Notes under the pieces: model-generated
The model's input: the letters and a program-made list of their open reading frames with translations, nothing else
Told to the model about the DNA's origin: nothing
The model's database searches: none
Part shown: in pieces, positions 46,117 through 57,785 of the stretch
Numbering within the stretch: position 1 is the first letter of the stretch
Layout: every line of letters begins with the position of its first letter
Assembly: GCA_963693085.1 (NCBI GenBank)
Contig: OY856413.1
Location: forward strand, 468,332,379 to 468,396,378
Direction of reading: 5' to 3'
Origin: Alisma plantago-aquatica
Lineage: Eukaryota > Streptophyta > Magnoliopsida > Alismatales > Alismataceae
Length of the DNA stretch: 64,000 nt
Translations under genes and position numbers: made by a program

Positions 46117-47887
46117 TGACCGGCCTAAATCGCACGTCCAAAATTGGAGGCGGATTTGAAGTTAGTCGGACTTTTACATTTATAACCTGAACTCTTCTAG
46201 GCCCCCGCAACTTTGCTTACGGGGTCAAAGTAGATATACGGGGTCGAACACAGGGACAAGGGTGGTAGTGTTGAGAACTCTGAATCGACATGCTACACTC
46301 CGGCAGGTACAAAGAGATTGTAAATTCCCCAAGGGGAAACAACAAGATGTCACAAACAAAACAAAGAAAACTATCTCCAACTGGAGTTACAAGAAGGATT
46401 TAAGATTTTAGTCATGTAGCAGTTTTTAGGGGTTTTCATTCAACAGAAATAGAAAGATCAAACTAGAGCTAAAGCAAGGTGCGAAGGATAAACTTTGGTA
46501 AAACAAGTGGTAGCAGGAGCATCCTGTACCCCTCCTCTCAGAGTAGGTACCTCTAACCAAGCATCAACACCCCTCTCGAGGTTGCTGGACTTAAGTTAGA
46601 GTGATATGTTACTGAAGCAACTCTGTTCCAGGCACTCTCGTACTCCAGAATCGAACCAAACACTAGAGCCACAACACATCTCTCGAAGTTGTTGTGACGG
46701 GAAAACACGATTCGGTAACTAAGCGAAACGCGATCGAAACATTCAAGCTAGAGTTCAGATATTAAACATAGCAGTCATCCAACAATTACACCAAGCATAG
46801 AGCAGCAAATGATTAAGCTTTTCCATTTCCATAAACATTAAAGGTCTTAATTACAGTGCATAAGTAAAGAATTAAATAACATAAATAAAGATAAATGTTG
46901 TCTTCTTGATGTAGAAGGATGACAGACCACTGCAGCTCTCCAGCCCGATATCGGTCAGGAGCCTATCCCGATACAGCAGTGTCGCGCGGCACACCCTCTC
47001 GGGCGGCACACCGTGACGGCCAACTGTATCGCTCGAGGACCCTGGCCAATACGCTCATGTCGGGAGGCACGCTATGACGGGCGAAGCGTATCAGGTTCGA
47101 TATTGTGTCTGGCATGGAGCGATGCAACTACTGTTGGGCACTTGTGTCGCTCATCAATGTTGGTCGATATCGGCCTGCAGTGTCACCCGGGACGGTCCTA
47201 AGTGAACCATCCCCTCCCTCTCGGGATGAGGAAGATCTCACCTAGAGTTGCCCGGTACGAGCACTGAGGCACGATACTCTCGCTCTCGTAGTTTTCCTCC
47301 GAAGATCGCTCAAAGTTCCCAACTGTGCAAACTCCCTTTCCGGCTTCCTGTAGCTGTTATTTATAGGCAGCGGTTGGGGGAAGTTATGGTGCTCGAAGCG
47401 CCACGTGTCCTCCTTATTCGCGGGTCGGTGGACGTCCGATACTGGTATCGCTCGGCACAGGGGTGTCGACTATCGGTTACGTGACGGACGGCACCTGCCG
47501 GTGGGTGGCATGTGTCGTGCGACAAGCTTGGGTTGTCGTGGCGAGCTCGGCTCCCTGTCGGGTAAAAGACGTGTCGTCCGTCAGTTTCTTTTTGCATGGC
47601 ATCCCCATATTGCACGCCGTTGTGTCGCGCTACTCTATCGGGCAGTGCTTGTATCGGGTGTCAGGAAGGCCGAAAGCAGGTGGAGCTTATTTGTGGGTCG
47701 GGATGGCCTTATTGATGATAAACGTACCAAAATGAGGAAAAACTCTGCAAAAAATGGAAATATTAGATTAAGAGCGTCGTTTGGCCAATTATTACAAAAG
47801 TAGTTATAAAAGAGAGGAAAACAGTTTAAAAGGGCAGTTTTGATAACAGAAAAACAGTCTAAAATATCACAAAATTTGGTGTTATCA
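46117..47887 (-). repeat. 5' LTR of element B
   Basis: Pairs with 43354-45141. It has a TATA box (minus-strand TATAAATA, 47358-47365) and the palindrome CGATACTGGTATCG at 47437-47450, about 75 bp upstream of it. Confidence 0.92.
47358..47365 (-). promoter_or_regulatory. LTR TATA box of element B
   Basis: Minus-strand CCTATAAATAACA, conserved in both LTRs. Confidence 0.72.
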
Positions 47888-47892
47888 GTGGT
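47888..47892. repeat. Target site duplication GTGGT (right) of element B
   Basis: Identical to 43349-43353. Confidence 0.92.
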
Positions 47893-48417
47893 CTTTACAG
47901 TTCTAGTAGAAGGAAATGAGTTCTAGTCATTTGTGTGGACTACTCTAGAGGCAAGAGTCCTTTGGCAACTGATAGGAGAGAAAAATCATCCACCAATCCA
48001 TGGCGAGACCACATGAGTCGATGTAGAAGTTGTTATGTTCATTGTTCGTGGTGAAGACCAGGTGTTCTACAACCACCATCTAAGAGCAACTAGTTGACAG
48101 TTGCGCAAAAATGAGTTGTTGTCACTGGACTTGCTCCAGGACGAGGTATAACTTGCTAAACCACCATTACTATTTCATAGTGGTTGACGCGATCTTGTTG
48201 TTATGGGAATAAGGATAGATTAAAAAATTTATTTCCACTGTTAAACTTTGTGCCCATATTTCCAAAAAAATCATTATTTGCAATAAACTTTTTTGGACCT
48301 GAGAAATAGTGGGAGCATATATATAAAAGAAAAGAAACAATGATACATTTGACATACCCACATTGGAATGAAAACTTCACATGAATAGTGAGAGGAATGC
48401 TTTTTGATCATTTTGAT
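47893..48417. other. Repeat debris, no gene recognised
   Basis: Continues the host sequence of element B (possible LTR end TCTTTACA at 47899), then unassigned AT-rich DNA. Confidence 0.35.
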
Positions 48418-48971
48418 CATGTGGGAGATGTTGGCATATGGTCACAGGACCAGTAACTACTCTCCTAATTAATAGCCAACATGGGCCAAGCTGACCCAAT
48501 CCTCAAGATATGGAGAATCGTGTATAACAAATCATTGACCATCACGTGAAATGAGGAAATGTTTTAGGGGAGGATTTTGGTTTCCTGGGGAGTGCCTTGC
48601 CTATACAACCATGGGCTCTCAACGCATGACAATCACACCAAAAGTAGAATTGTGAAAGTCTACAGAGCCCCTAAAACCCTAGTTGTTGGTCCTTTGCATG
48701 TCCTATTTGTACCCTAAAAAGCAACACAGATGTTTTAGAAGATATAACCCATGTGGTCGTACCATTGATTACCATAAAATAATTACAAGGGTGTTGTACA
48801 AACAAGATTTATTCTCCTTATCGTTGACTATATTTGTGAATTCATTAGTATGATATTAAAAAGTATGCATACAAAAGTTGAGTAACAAATCACCTTATGC
48901 ATCTTTTCACACGTTACACAGTTTACTCATTTAAATTTAGATAGTTTGTCTTTTAAATTTTGTAGGTGAAT
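48418..48971 (+). repeat. Polypurine tract and start of another copia LTR
   Basis: ATGTGGGAGA directly followed by TGTTGGCATATGG (48429) has the form of a copia polypurine tract plus LTR start. The LTR is cut at 48971 by the solo LTR and continues at 52310. Its far end is not identified. Confidence 0.5.
48967..48971. repeat. Target site duplication TGAAT (left) of solo LTR
   Basis: TGAAT also follows the solo LTR at 52305-52309. Confidence 0.9.
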
Positions 48972-51900
48972 TGTAACGACCCCGCCTCCTGGTAACCCCC
49001 AATTAAGGGAGACCGAAAGGTCGGTGCCATTATCCAATTAACGGGATCAAAGGTTCAACAAATAATAAAAAATAATTATGAAATTCTACTAACTAACTGG
49101 AATTTGGTATGAAAATTGAAAATTTTACTTACCTTTGAAAACTTTGGGGATCTATCTATCCAAGCTTGAATCTACTCTAACTAATCCTCCTTGCACTTTA
49201 TGTGTTACTTTCACAATGTGTCACTTTACTGTTTGTTCTTTCAATTTTTGTTCCTAAAACGCCGACAAACAAAATGTCGGTCAGTATATCGAAATATACT
49301 GGTATGTTGGAACAACCAAAAACTTGCAAATATGGCTAACAGTTTAATAGTCACAATCAAATTAATTTACAAGCCAATTTACATTTTTCAGTATGACATT
49401 TTCCACCGCTTTTGCCCTAACCCTGGCATACCCACCTTAGGGTGCCCCTTGCCAATGACTTAAGGCCACCTTCTCAATCTCGAGCTTGGTGCCTGGGGGT
49501 CACCACTCATGGTGCCCACGAGTCATGCAATATCATAGGCCACCTTCTTGGTACCTGGGGTCACCACTCAAGGTGTCCATTGGTCTACCCATCTGGGCCT
49601 GACCTTTGGCATCATCCATCAGGGTGGCATGTAGGTTTGAGAATCCATACTTCTATTATTAATGTGATAATCATAGTGACTTTATAGTTTGCAAGTATGA
49701 ACATCCAAACTGTTTAGATTACATTCAATGTGATGAATCGTTCGGAAATCTTTGTGAAACTAAAGCGGTTATTCATAAGTGTAACCACATACCTGATCCA
49801 GAGCAACTTGTTTGTCCAAGCAATAAGGATAAAGAATAAATCAACAAGCAATCAACAATATCCTGAAATTAATGCATGCGATACAAGTGTTATAGTTTAT
49901 CCAAAACATTCTAAAGCTAGACTTGGATTCCACCTTAGGCTTTCTAGATCACATTAGGGTTTTATTAGGGTTTTTGCCTCCATAACGCTTTTATCATATT
50001 AAATTCTCTCTTAGTTCATAAACCCTAATTTCAACATCATAATCCCAATTAAAGTCGATTATTTTTCTTTTATACCAAAACTGTTATCTTTACCCTTTTA
50101 AGTTATTTCAAGGTCAAAAGACTCAATTACCACCTTTAGTTTCCTTCGAAATGATAATTCATACTTCATCATGATTTAATTCATAATTGTATTCCATTTA
50201 CTATTAATTCCTCATTTATCCATTAGAAAACCCTAATCACCAAATTAAGGGTATTATATTATGAAAACTTAGTTCTATAATTATCTTTTCGGATTTAACC
50301 CATTAAAACCATATTTTCTCAAATTAGGGTTTCTAAACATAATTATGTGCATAAACCCTAAAACAAGCATGAAACTACCTTTTTCAAAATTAACTCTCCC
50401 TTTTATTCTTAATAGGTTAATATTTCTCAGAATTAGGGTTCCAAACCAAATTAACCCAAAAGAGACATTAATTCCGAGTTCCATATCAAATCAGGGTTTC
50501 ACTATAATTTAATACACCAAAAGTGATAACTTTGTGTACTTTTTAAATTGCAAGCAATATAAGGTTCCAATTATATTTTTATTGGCTTTCTCACATTTTT
50601 CTGATCAATTTTCATGTATAACTTATTTTCATCAGGGCTACCAATCTTTGGTTGTGATTTATGCAAGATAAATACTTTTGAGCCAATAAGAAAGTGACAC
50701 GTCTACCATGCGAGACTTACTTTTATTTCCACGCAATTGGTTGATTACCCTTCTACCCTTGCTTCCTCTTCACGGCTTCCGGGGTAGGGGAGTCTTTTCT
50801 CCCTTGCTCATCTTCCTCCCCTGCTTGCTCGACGTAGAGCAATGGAAGGTCAACTCCGATGTTGACTTCCGTCGGGAGGGCTCCTTCCTCGCTCAAAGTT
50901 GGTCCATTACCTCCGCCTGACCAGTCCGAACTCATCGGTGGTCTCAATCACCCCACGCACGACCAGAGTTTCCAATATGAAACAGAGGTTCTCCCGGCGG
51001 CAAGCCAAGGAGATCCGAGGTACAGAAGGGGTCGAGAAAGGAAATTGATGGAATATGCTTGTCCTGAAAGTCCCACAACACTTCACGGAGCTTTGCATCC
51101 TCTCACAGAGGGGATTCACCCCTTTATATAGCCTGTGGCTATGGCACCCAGCCGGCGGCATCCTTAGGTTTTAGGGGATTCATCTAGAGACCCCCAAACT
51201 AGGAAAACCTAGGATCAGTCTGTCCGCGAGAAACTCTCGAATAATTCTAACACATTTCCGAGTTGCACACTCATTGATTGATAAGGAAATCAATCAAGGA
51301 AACACAGGGTTCTGTCCCTGCTTTCCTAACCAGATGCGAGCTGGAAGACAAGATCATCACCGTCAGATCTAGATCTGGCGGCCCTAAACACGCGCGCCAA
51401 ATAAAAGGAACCATATTAGGAAACGTGACATTTAATACAATTTGAAGATTACCCATTTACTTAAGGAAAACTTGTAAAAGCTATAACTCCCAAACCAAAT
51501 ATCCAATTAATCTCAAATTTGGATGGAATATCCATTATGACTTAATCTACCACTCTACCAAAATTGGACTCATTATCTCAAAAGAAACGTTCCTTTTCTT
51601 TAAGTAAAAGATATCTCTTAATTATTTATATTTTTCACCTATTTTCTCTTTCCCTTGCTATTAAATTATTATTCTGAGTTCCTTGAACCTCAAGGAACCT
51701 TAATGGCTCAGAATTCCATCTTGGGAATATTTCTCTCACCTCTTTCCTTATCTTTCATCCTTTTTCTTATTATCTTACTTTTCTTATTAAAATATCTCTT
51801 TTTGAGAATTTCTCTTTTATTTCTCTTTTGTTTTCCTCATTGGTATTTCCTTTTAGCATTAGAAATCCTTTGGATACGAAAATCCACCAAGGATAATTTA

Positions 51901-52304
51901 ATTATAACCATTTCCACTTATTTCCATATTTTATCATTGTTTTCAATTTCTTTCTTAATAAAGAAATATCTAATTGATCTTTTCTTTTCTTATTGCTTTC
52001 TTTATGTAACTTTGGACTCCTTTGAACCCAAGGAACCCAAGAGGCACGAAATTCATTCTTGGATTACATTCCTTTACCTTCTAGAGGTTTCTACCTCATC
52101 TCTCTTTTCTCAACAACTCAATTATTCATTAATTAATTGAATTTTCTTGTTATTGGGCCCAATAGCCAATAAAGCCCACAAATCAAACAAAAAAGCTATT
52201 TAAATCAATTTATTCAAAATAGAATATATCATTATTCGTTCAAATATCTTTAACATGAGAAATTACATTTCTCACCAAAGGAACCCAAAAACAGGGTTGT
52301 AACA
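48972..52304 (-). mobile_element. Solo LTR of the T (gypsy) family, 3333 bp
   Basis: Starts TGTAACGACC and ends GGGTTGTAACA, and is collinear with the T LTRs (shared AACCCCCAATTAAGGGAGACC, CGCCGACAAAC and GGGCCCAATAGCCA blocks), but is clearly diverged. Flanking duplication TGAAT shows a complete insertion reduced to one LTR by recombination between its two LTRs. TATA box at 51123-51130 on the minus strand. Open frames inside are LTR sequence, not genes. Confidence 0.92.
51123..51130 (-). promoter_or_regulatory. TATA box in the solo LTR
   Basis: Minus-strand GGCTATATAAAGGGG, at the same relative place as in T. Confidence 0.65.
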
Positions 52305-52309
52305 TGAAT
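52305..52309. repeat. Target site duplication TGAAT (right) of solo LTR
   Basis: Identical to 48967-48971. Confidence 0.9.
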
Positions 52310-52923
52310 TCATATTAAATAAGAGAAAGTGGAGTGGTTGAACTTCAAGAATGAGACAAAATCTTTTTGATATGTTTAGGCATGGCATGTTTGTCTCGAA
52401 AGAAACAACTACATAGTAACTTTTATGGCACATACATCTTCCATCTACTTATGAATGAGTGTAAAGGTATATTTAGTTTGTAGGATCTTAATCCAACATT
52501 AGTCACATGGTGTATTGTAAAAATTCTACAAATCTAACTGTATAAATAGTTTGTTAGATTTGGACGAAGGTGAAAGATTAATGTTTTTATAATCCCTTTG
52601 ACCAACAAGGACTGAATTTTGACATTCAATATAATTTCATGAGAGTTCAAAATGTATTTTTCCATTATACATGAAAAATAGTAGGATTAGCTCCATTTTC
52701 TAAATTTCAACCAAACATAAAGATTACAATGATGAATGTTATATTGCAATTCAATATGAGAAAGTCATGCAAAGACAACATGCCTATTTCTCATAAATCC
52801 AATCATCTTAATGGGACAATATAAAGACAAAGAAATTGTCCTAAAAATGACTATCTACTCTGAAGTAGTGCATGTTGTATTTCCTTTCTCCAAATACATG
52901 AAAGAAAAAGAATATGAAATATC
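52310..52923 (+). other. Continuation of copia LTR/leader, no gene
   Basis: AT-rich sequence continuing the interrupted copia LTR. No primer site is recognised. Confidence 0.4.
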
Positions 52924-53247
52924 ATGAAAGTTTGTATTGTGTGCATAGTCAGACAATGTGACCGGTTTGATTGCATACATTTGCATGAATTTACCACAGA
53001 TCTTCATTTAGCATTCCAAACTTTAGCGTCACAACTAATTTCCTGTGATCCAATTTTGTATCTCGAGGATTCATTGATGGATATCATAGCAACTAAGACA
53101 TGTATAAATATGTTATCCTCTTTTGATATTAAACTCCCTTCAATCTATGATGATCATGTCCCTACCACTGAGGAGGTTATCTCAACAATTTCTACTCCAA
53201 TATCTTTTTTTAAAATGGGATATCTTAAATACTCGTGTATATTATAA
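52924..53247 (+). pseudogene. Possible copia gag fragment
   Basis: The open frame contains FQTLASQLISCDPILYLEDS and later LPSIYDDHV, resembling the copia gag segment LxxQLLAxDPxPSLxDA and LPxSYDxxV. No zinc knuckle is present. Weak family evidence. Confidence 0.4.
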
Positions 53248-53378
53248 GAAATAGGTCACCAAAAGACAATTTAATGGAATCTACTTACTAAAAAAGAACA
53301 TATCCTACAAAGAATGCTACAACCTCTACATCAACCTCATCTTCACTTGACTTTCAACAAACACTGCATATGCTCCAA
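53248..53378. other. Spacer before element X copy 1
   Basis: AT-rich, nothing recognised. Confidence 0.4.
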
Positions 53379-53576
53379 TGTATTTTCTAGAAGTATAAGT
53401 CGTATTATATATGGGTTGGAATCCATAGGACTATATAGAGTCTAGTTAAATATAGCCAAGTCTGGAAATCTTTAGAGTCATGTCCACCTTCTCCTATATG
53501 AAGGAGAGGGGTCTCTCTTATATCTTACACATTGTAATACCATTGTGAACATATTGTCCATCAATTATTTCCAACA
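53379..53576 (+). repeat. LTR of copia-type element X, copy 1 (198 bp)
   Basis: TGTATTTTC...TTCCAACA is followed directly by the primer-site-like CGGTATTAGAGCC (53577-53589), a Met-type site with two changes. The same 198 bp occur at 60954-61151. AT-rich with TATATATGGG and CTCCTATATGAAGG promoter-like strings. Confidence 0.82.
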
Positions 53577-54076
53577 CGGTATTAGAGCCTTCTTTCCATG
53601 GACTCTAACCCCAAAGAGAAAGTAATGAGTCTCCGCAAGTGGTTACTTGTCGTCGTCATGAATGGATGGATGTAGGACCATCTCCATCATCCTCTCTGTG
53701 TAAGGACCCTGACCTTCGTTTAGGGTTTACCCTGTTTTCTTTGCTTAACCCTGGTGCTTTGATGCTTGCTAATCACCTTTAGAGGTGATTAGGGTTTGGT
53801 TGTGCTTTGTTGAGAGTTGGAGGGGCTACTTGCAAATAAAGCAAGTCTAGGGTTTTGTGAGCAATTTTTCCACCTTGTGAGGTGTTCCTCTCTCTCTTTG
53901 TTTCCTCTTGGGTTGAGAGGAAGGCTTGGGCTCGTTGCTTGAGTTCTTTTGATCCTGGTTGAGCTTGTTTGGGCCTTGAGGTGCCTTGTTTGGGCTTGGT
54001 TGAGCCTTGTATCGGCCAACATGGATGTGTGTCTCCCAGGAGGTGAGTGTGTTGGCCTAGATGAGTGGCTGTGTGA
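53577..54076 (+). mobile_element. Primer site and truncated interior of element X copy 1
   Basis: About 500 bp nearly identical to 61152-61652, including CCTTGAGGTGCCTTG and CAGGAGGTGAGTGTGT. The match breaks at about 54075, where element G begins. No ORF of a known family. Confidence 0.7.
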
Positions 54077-55556
54077 TGGAGCTGGGACTTACACTAAAAG
54101 ATCACTCTTCCAATGGGAGTCCCAAAGATGCACCAAAAACCCTAGGGAGTTGATGTTCTCTCTAGGTTTACCTACAACTGGTGCTAGATAAATGCTCCAA
54201 CCCCACAAGAGTGTGGAAGCCTTATCATAGTACAGATTTAGGATCAAACCCAAAGGACAACGTTAAGAATCTGAGTGTCTTTTTCTTGTTTCGTATCAAT
54301 CTAAGTTAATCATCTAAGACTGGAAGTTTGATTTGAGTTATTTAACCTAAAACAAGCAAAAGTAAAGGCTAGAATAAAAACTAGTTTAAGAATTAAAAAA
54401 CTAAGATTAGCAGATGATGATGAATCACTGGGGTGATGCGGGTATTTGCCATCACTACACATCAATTGTACTTGTACCAAACATAGCAAGACTTGTAAGC
54501 AAGATACATGGATGTTGTACAAAACCGATGTCTTATAGGACAAGAGCGATGCACACATCCTTCATGGGTTGAGTAACTCTCATTCGGTACATATCTACGT
54601 GTCAATGAAGATATGTAGTCTCCGAAGAGAAAATCTTACTCAACCTCATGAAACGTGCATCGGAAAACTAACAAGCGAGCGATAATTACCAAATCGATTA
54701 GTATCCTTATAGACTATCCCTCTTTCGAGGATATAGCTACGAGAAACGTGAGAGTGTTGCAACGTCAGCCGTTCCCGAACGAATGGTCAAGTACTTCGCA
54801 CCACTCTCTCCTCAGAGTGTATTCCTCGACCTGTCAAGGTTGCACTTTTGTACGTCAACTGATTCCATTTCATAGTACAAAAGTACAACGATGGAGGTGA
54901 GTTTACTCCACTCCTTAGAAAGCATTCCTAGATACCGAAACGGATGCGCGGTGGATACACACACCAGAAACCAAAACTAAATCAGTATTCGAGTCTCAAG
55001 AGCGGTCGTAGACAAACCACAATGAAAGACAATAGATGCATACAAGAACGCAGCCAACATTCAAGCATGTATGAAACGATTTAGTATTGAATCAGAATGA
55101 TAACATCTTTCTAGTACAAGATACAAAACACGGGAAGCGGGGCTAGTCCCCACACCCCAGTGGATGGAACTACTCGCTCCTCATAGAGGGAGCAACAAAG
55201 AAAGAGAAGAGAGAGAAAGAAAGCATCGTCGGAGCAGAAGAGTAGATCTATGACAGCCCGGTGTAGATCGTCGCAGTCTCCGGGACTGCTCCGTCGTGGT
55301 CGATGTCGTCCGTTTCTCTACCTCGATCTTCGGGTCAACCTCCGGAATAGCAAGAGTAGGATGAGGTGGAGCTATGGTGTGAGCAATGGTGAGATGGTGA
55401 TGGAACAGCCTTCTAGATCTGTGCCCAAATTGGCTGCTCACCGGATCTGGACTCAGGATGGGATTCTGAGGCTGTGGGTGAAGTTTGGTCAGAAACGGTG
55501 CTCGGGCAGCCTGGCGGCGTCTCAAACTCCCCCCAAAACAGGGACCCTGCTGGTCC

Positions 55557-55564
55557 TATTTATA
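55557..55564 (-). promoter_or_regulatory. LTR TATA box of element G
   Basis: Minus-strand CTATAAATAGGACC. The palindrome array begins only about 15 bp upstream of it. Confidence 0.72.
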
Positions 55565-55578
55565 GAAGAATAGTGACT

Positions 55579-55700
55579 AAACGGTCTGGAGACCGTTTGG
55601 TAGCAAACGATCTCGAGACCGTTTGGTGGCAAACGGTCTTGAGACCGTTTGCTGCCAAACGATCTTGAGACCGTGGTGCCAAACGGTCTTCTCTGAGATC
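55579..55700. repeat. Array of 20-bp palindromes, period 26 bp
   Basis: Copies begin at 55579, 55605, 55631, 55657 and 55681. The unit is close to AAACGGTCTCGAGACCGTTT; copies one and three have perfect 9-bp stems around a 2-bp centre, and copy five is degenerate. Spacing is a constant 26 bp apart from the last step of 24. Confidence 0.9.
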
Positions 55701-55956
55701 GAACGATGCCCAACGACCTCGATTAGCCATTCTTACAAATGATCTGAGATCAAAAGCTCCTCCGAACAGTCAAATATTCCACAAACGATCAACTTGGGAA
55801 ATCGATCTAGCGGCCTTCAGAGCTATCGAACGATCTCCGACTCTTTTCTGTAGGTGTGGCGGCCTCGGGGCGACCCAAATCGACCTGCGAAACACCCCCG
55901 ATCGATCTTGATTTGGAGCTGCATATAGGTGTTGGTTGGAGGTTAAAGACGACGCA

Positions 55957-56348
55957 CCACGGCCGTGGCGGAGCACCACGGTCGTGGTGGAGTTGCTGTC
56001 ACACGGCCGTGGCGCCTCACACGGGCGTGGAGAGGGTGGACTCGGCTCTGATGTCATTGAGCCACGGCCGTGGTGTGCCACCACGGTTGTGGTGAGGTCA
56101 CAGTCCCACGGCCGTGGCGCCTTGCACGGTCGTGGCAGCCAAGGTCTGGACTCTTTGTGTGATGTGCCACGGCCGTGGCGTCCTACCACGGTCGTGGTGA
56201 GGCTGCCGCCCCACGGCCGTGCCGCCTTGCACGGGCGTGGCAGACAAACGCCATGGACGTGGCGTGTCTAGCACGGTCGTGGTGGATGGAGGTTTGGCTC
56301 AGCTGGTGATGCGCCACGGCCGTGGCGTGACCAGCACGGTCGTGGCGA
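55957..56348. repeat. CCACGGCCGTGG palindrome array with 105-bp higher-order period
   Basis: About 16 copies of CCACGGCCGTGG or CACGGTCGTGG variants. They come in pairs about 19 bp apart and in blocks of four whose starts (55959, 56064, 56169 and about 56273) are about 105 bp apart. Linkers within blocks are related (TGGACTC, TGATGT). Very CG-rich against AT-rich surroundings. Confidence 0.9.
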
Positions 56349-56639
56349 GTGCTCTTCTTCATATACTTGATTATTTGCTGCACAGGCCTGGGGCTTTGAG
56401 GACAGAACGCACACTTGATGTTTGATTGGATGATTGAGGGTGATCTGCAGAGGGAAAGGAGAGTGTATAAGGGATAATAGCATCAAATGAATTGGTAATT
56501 AAGACTATTTAAACATTATTTATGTGGAAATGAAGAAATACTGAAAGTAAAGCAAAGCAAAGGTGATATAGTCATAAAGAGGTATAAAAGCCCTAAAATT
56601 GGCGTTGTTGGCGACTGTAATGATGAATCTGGAGGATTC

Positions 56640-57785
56640 ATCACCACACCGAACTTAAGCGTTACTCGTCCCGAGGAACGGATTAAAACTTAAGACAGTC
56701 GACAAAAAGCAAAAAATAGGGCAAAAACATCGGAAATCCTTTGAATTGGTGACTGAGGATGGACCTGGAGGATTCATCGCCACACCGAACTTAAGCGTTA
56801 CTCGTCCCGAGAAATGGAAAACTTAAAACAGTCGCCAATGAAATCATTTATCTTGTGATTGCCTCATCCTATTGTCAAATCATAATTTTGTTCGTGGCTC
56901 AGATCGATACAGCATGAAAGCTTCCTTAGATCACGGAATACATCTTCTGATATCCTCATTTCTGAGTTCACTTTGCTGAAGTACTTCCTTCTCACTTTCT
57001 GTTGTGTCGATCATGTTAAAGAGTTTTATGAGACTTTGAACAGACCCACAGAATCAACAAAATGCATATGATATGTCACTGGTGTTGAAAAAGGAGAGAA
57101 TGGAGGTGTGATCAAAAGATAAGAGTCTCTCCTCTGATTGAATCAGGATTCTTAAAATTAATTGACTCATCGAGATACTTTGAATGATTTATGCACAACT
57201 CTGGTTGACTTAGCCTTACACCCGATTTTTTTTCTAAAGGTAACTCAGAAGTGTCTATAGGTTGGCTTAAGGTTTTTGGCTATTTTACCTCTTTGAGGGG
57301 AGGTAGAGGGTTATTTTTGGATCCTTAGAATCTCACTACCGGTCACGACATATCTGCCTTCATGAGGGCAGCTAATGTACTGACCGGGCAAGACCTTTAT
57401 TGGTTATCCTTATTCAGGGCACAACTCTCATGTTTTTATTCACACTCTGGCTTTTATTCATTCTCACTTGGCTTAGGAGAAAGGGTATTTTGGATTTTTG
57501 CATATTTGGGCTGCTAGGCCTCTTTTTGGAATCGGGGTAGATTTTTCACCAACCTTGGTATGTGCACAATCATCATTGTATACTCTTTGAAGCGAAATGA
57601 GAAGGTGGTACGCCCCTGTTATGTATTGAGGGGTATGAAAGAAGCGGTAGCGGAAAAAGAGGTGTGGTGTACCACACCGAACTTAGAGTTTTGCAGAGGT
57701 GTGGTTTACCACACCGAACTTAAAGTTCGGCAATGTTCTAGTTTTCACTAGAAAGGAGTGTGGCGTGCCACACCGAACTTAAGAC
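56640..57785 (-). repeat. Five copies of the polypurine-adjacent motif in element G
   Basis: CCACACCGAACTTA (minus strand TAAGTTCGGTGTGG) lies at 56644, 56780, 57672, 57709 and 57768. The first marks the LTR edge. The second sits in a duplicated unit of about 135 bp that includes GCGTTACTCGTCCCGAG. The last three form palindromic GTGTGGTGTACCACAC-like arms. Confidence 0.8.

Larger units (their letters stand above)
43354..47887 (-). mobile_element. Non-autonomous gypsy-type element B: two 1.8-kb LTRs, 975-bp interior
   Basis: Direct repeats 43354-45141 and 46117-47887 start TGACCGGCC and end GGTGTTATCA. The element has a target duplication GTGGT, a tRNA-Asp-like primer site on the minus strand next to the right LTR, and a polypurine tract next to the left LTR. 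The interior is too short for gag or pol. The Asp-type primer site is typical of Athila/Tat-group gypsy elements, so that is the likely relative. The LTRs are very similar, implying fairly recent movement using proteins from another element. Confidence 0.93.
54077..56652 (-). repeat. 3' LTR of element G
   Basis: The LTR start on the minus strand is TGATGAATCC beside the polypurine-like tract at 56645-56660. The far end is near 54077. It includes a TATA box at 55557-55564 and two palindrome arrays directly upstream. Overlapping open frames on both strands at 55180-56490 arise from the repeats. Confidence 0.65.

Noticed and set aside
41147..47899. Complete solo gypsy LTR around element B
   Set aside because: TGTCACAC and TCTTTACA could be its ends, but the 5-bp flanks (TCATG and GTTCT) do not match, so only a probable LTR fragment is annotated.
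55579..56348. CRISPR-like array of spaced repeats
   Set aside because: Repeats are palindromic words with short related linkers inside a plant LTR; there are no unique spacers and no cas genes.
55180..56487. Several overlapping open frames on both strands across the palindrome arrays of element G
   Set aside because: They are by-products of repeats free of stop codons; coding in all frames at once is not plausible.
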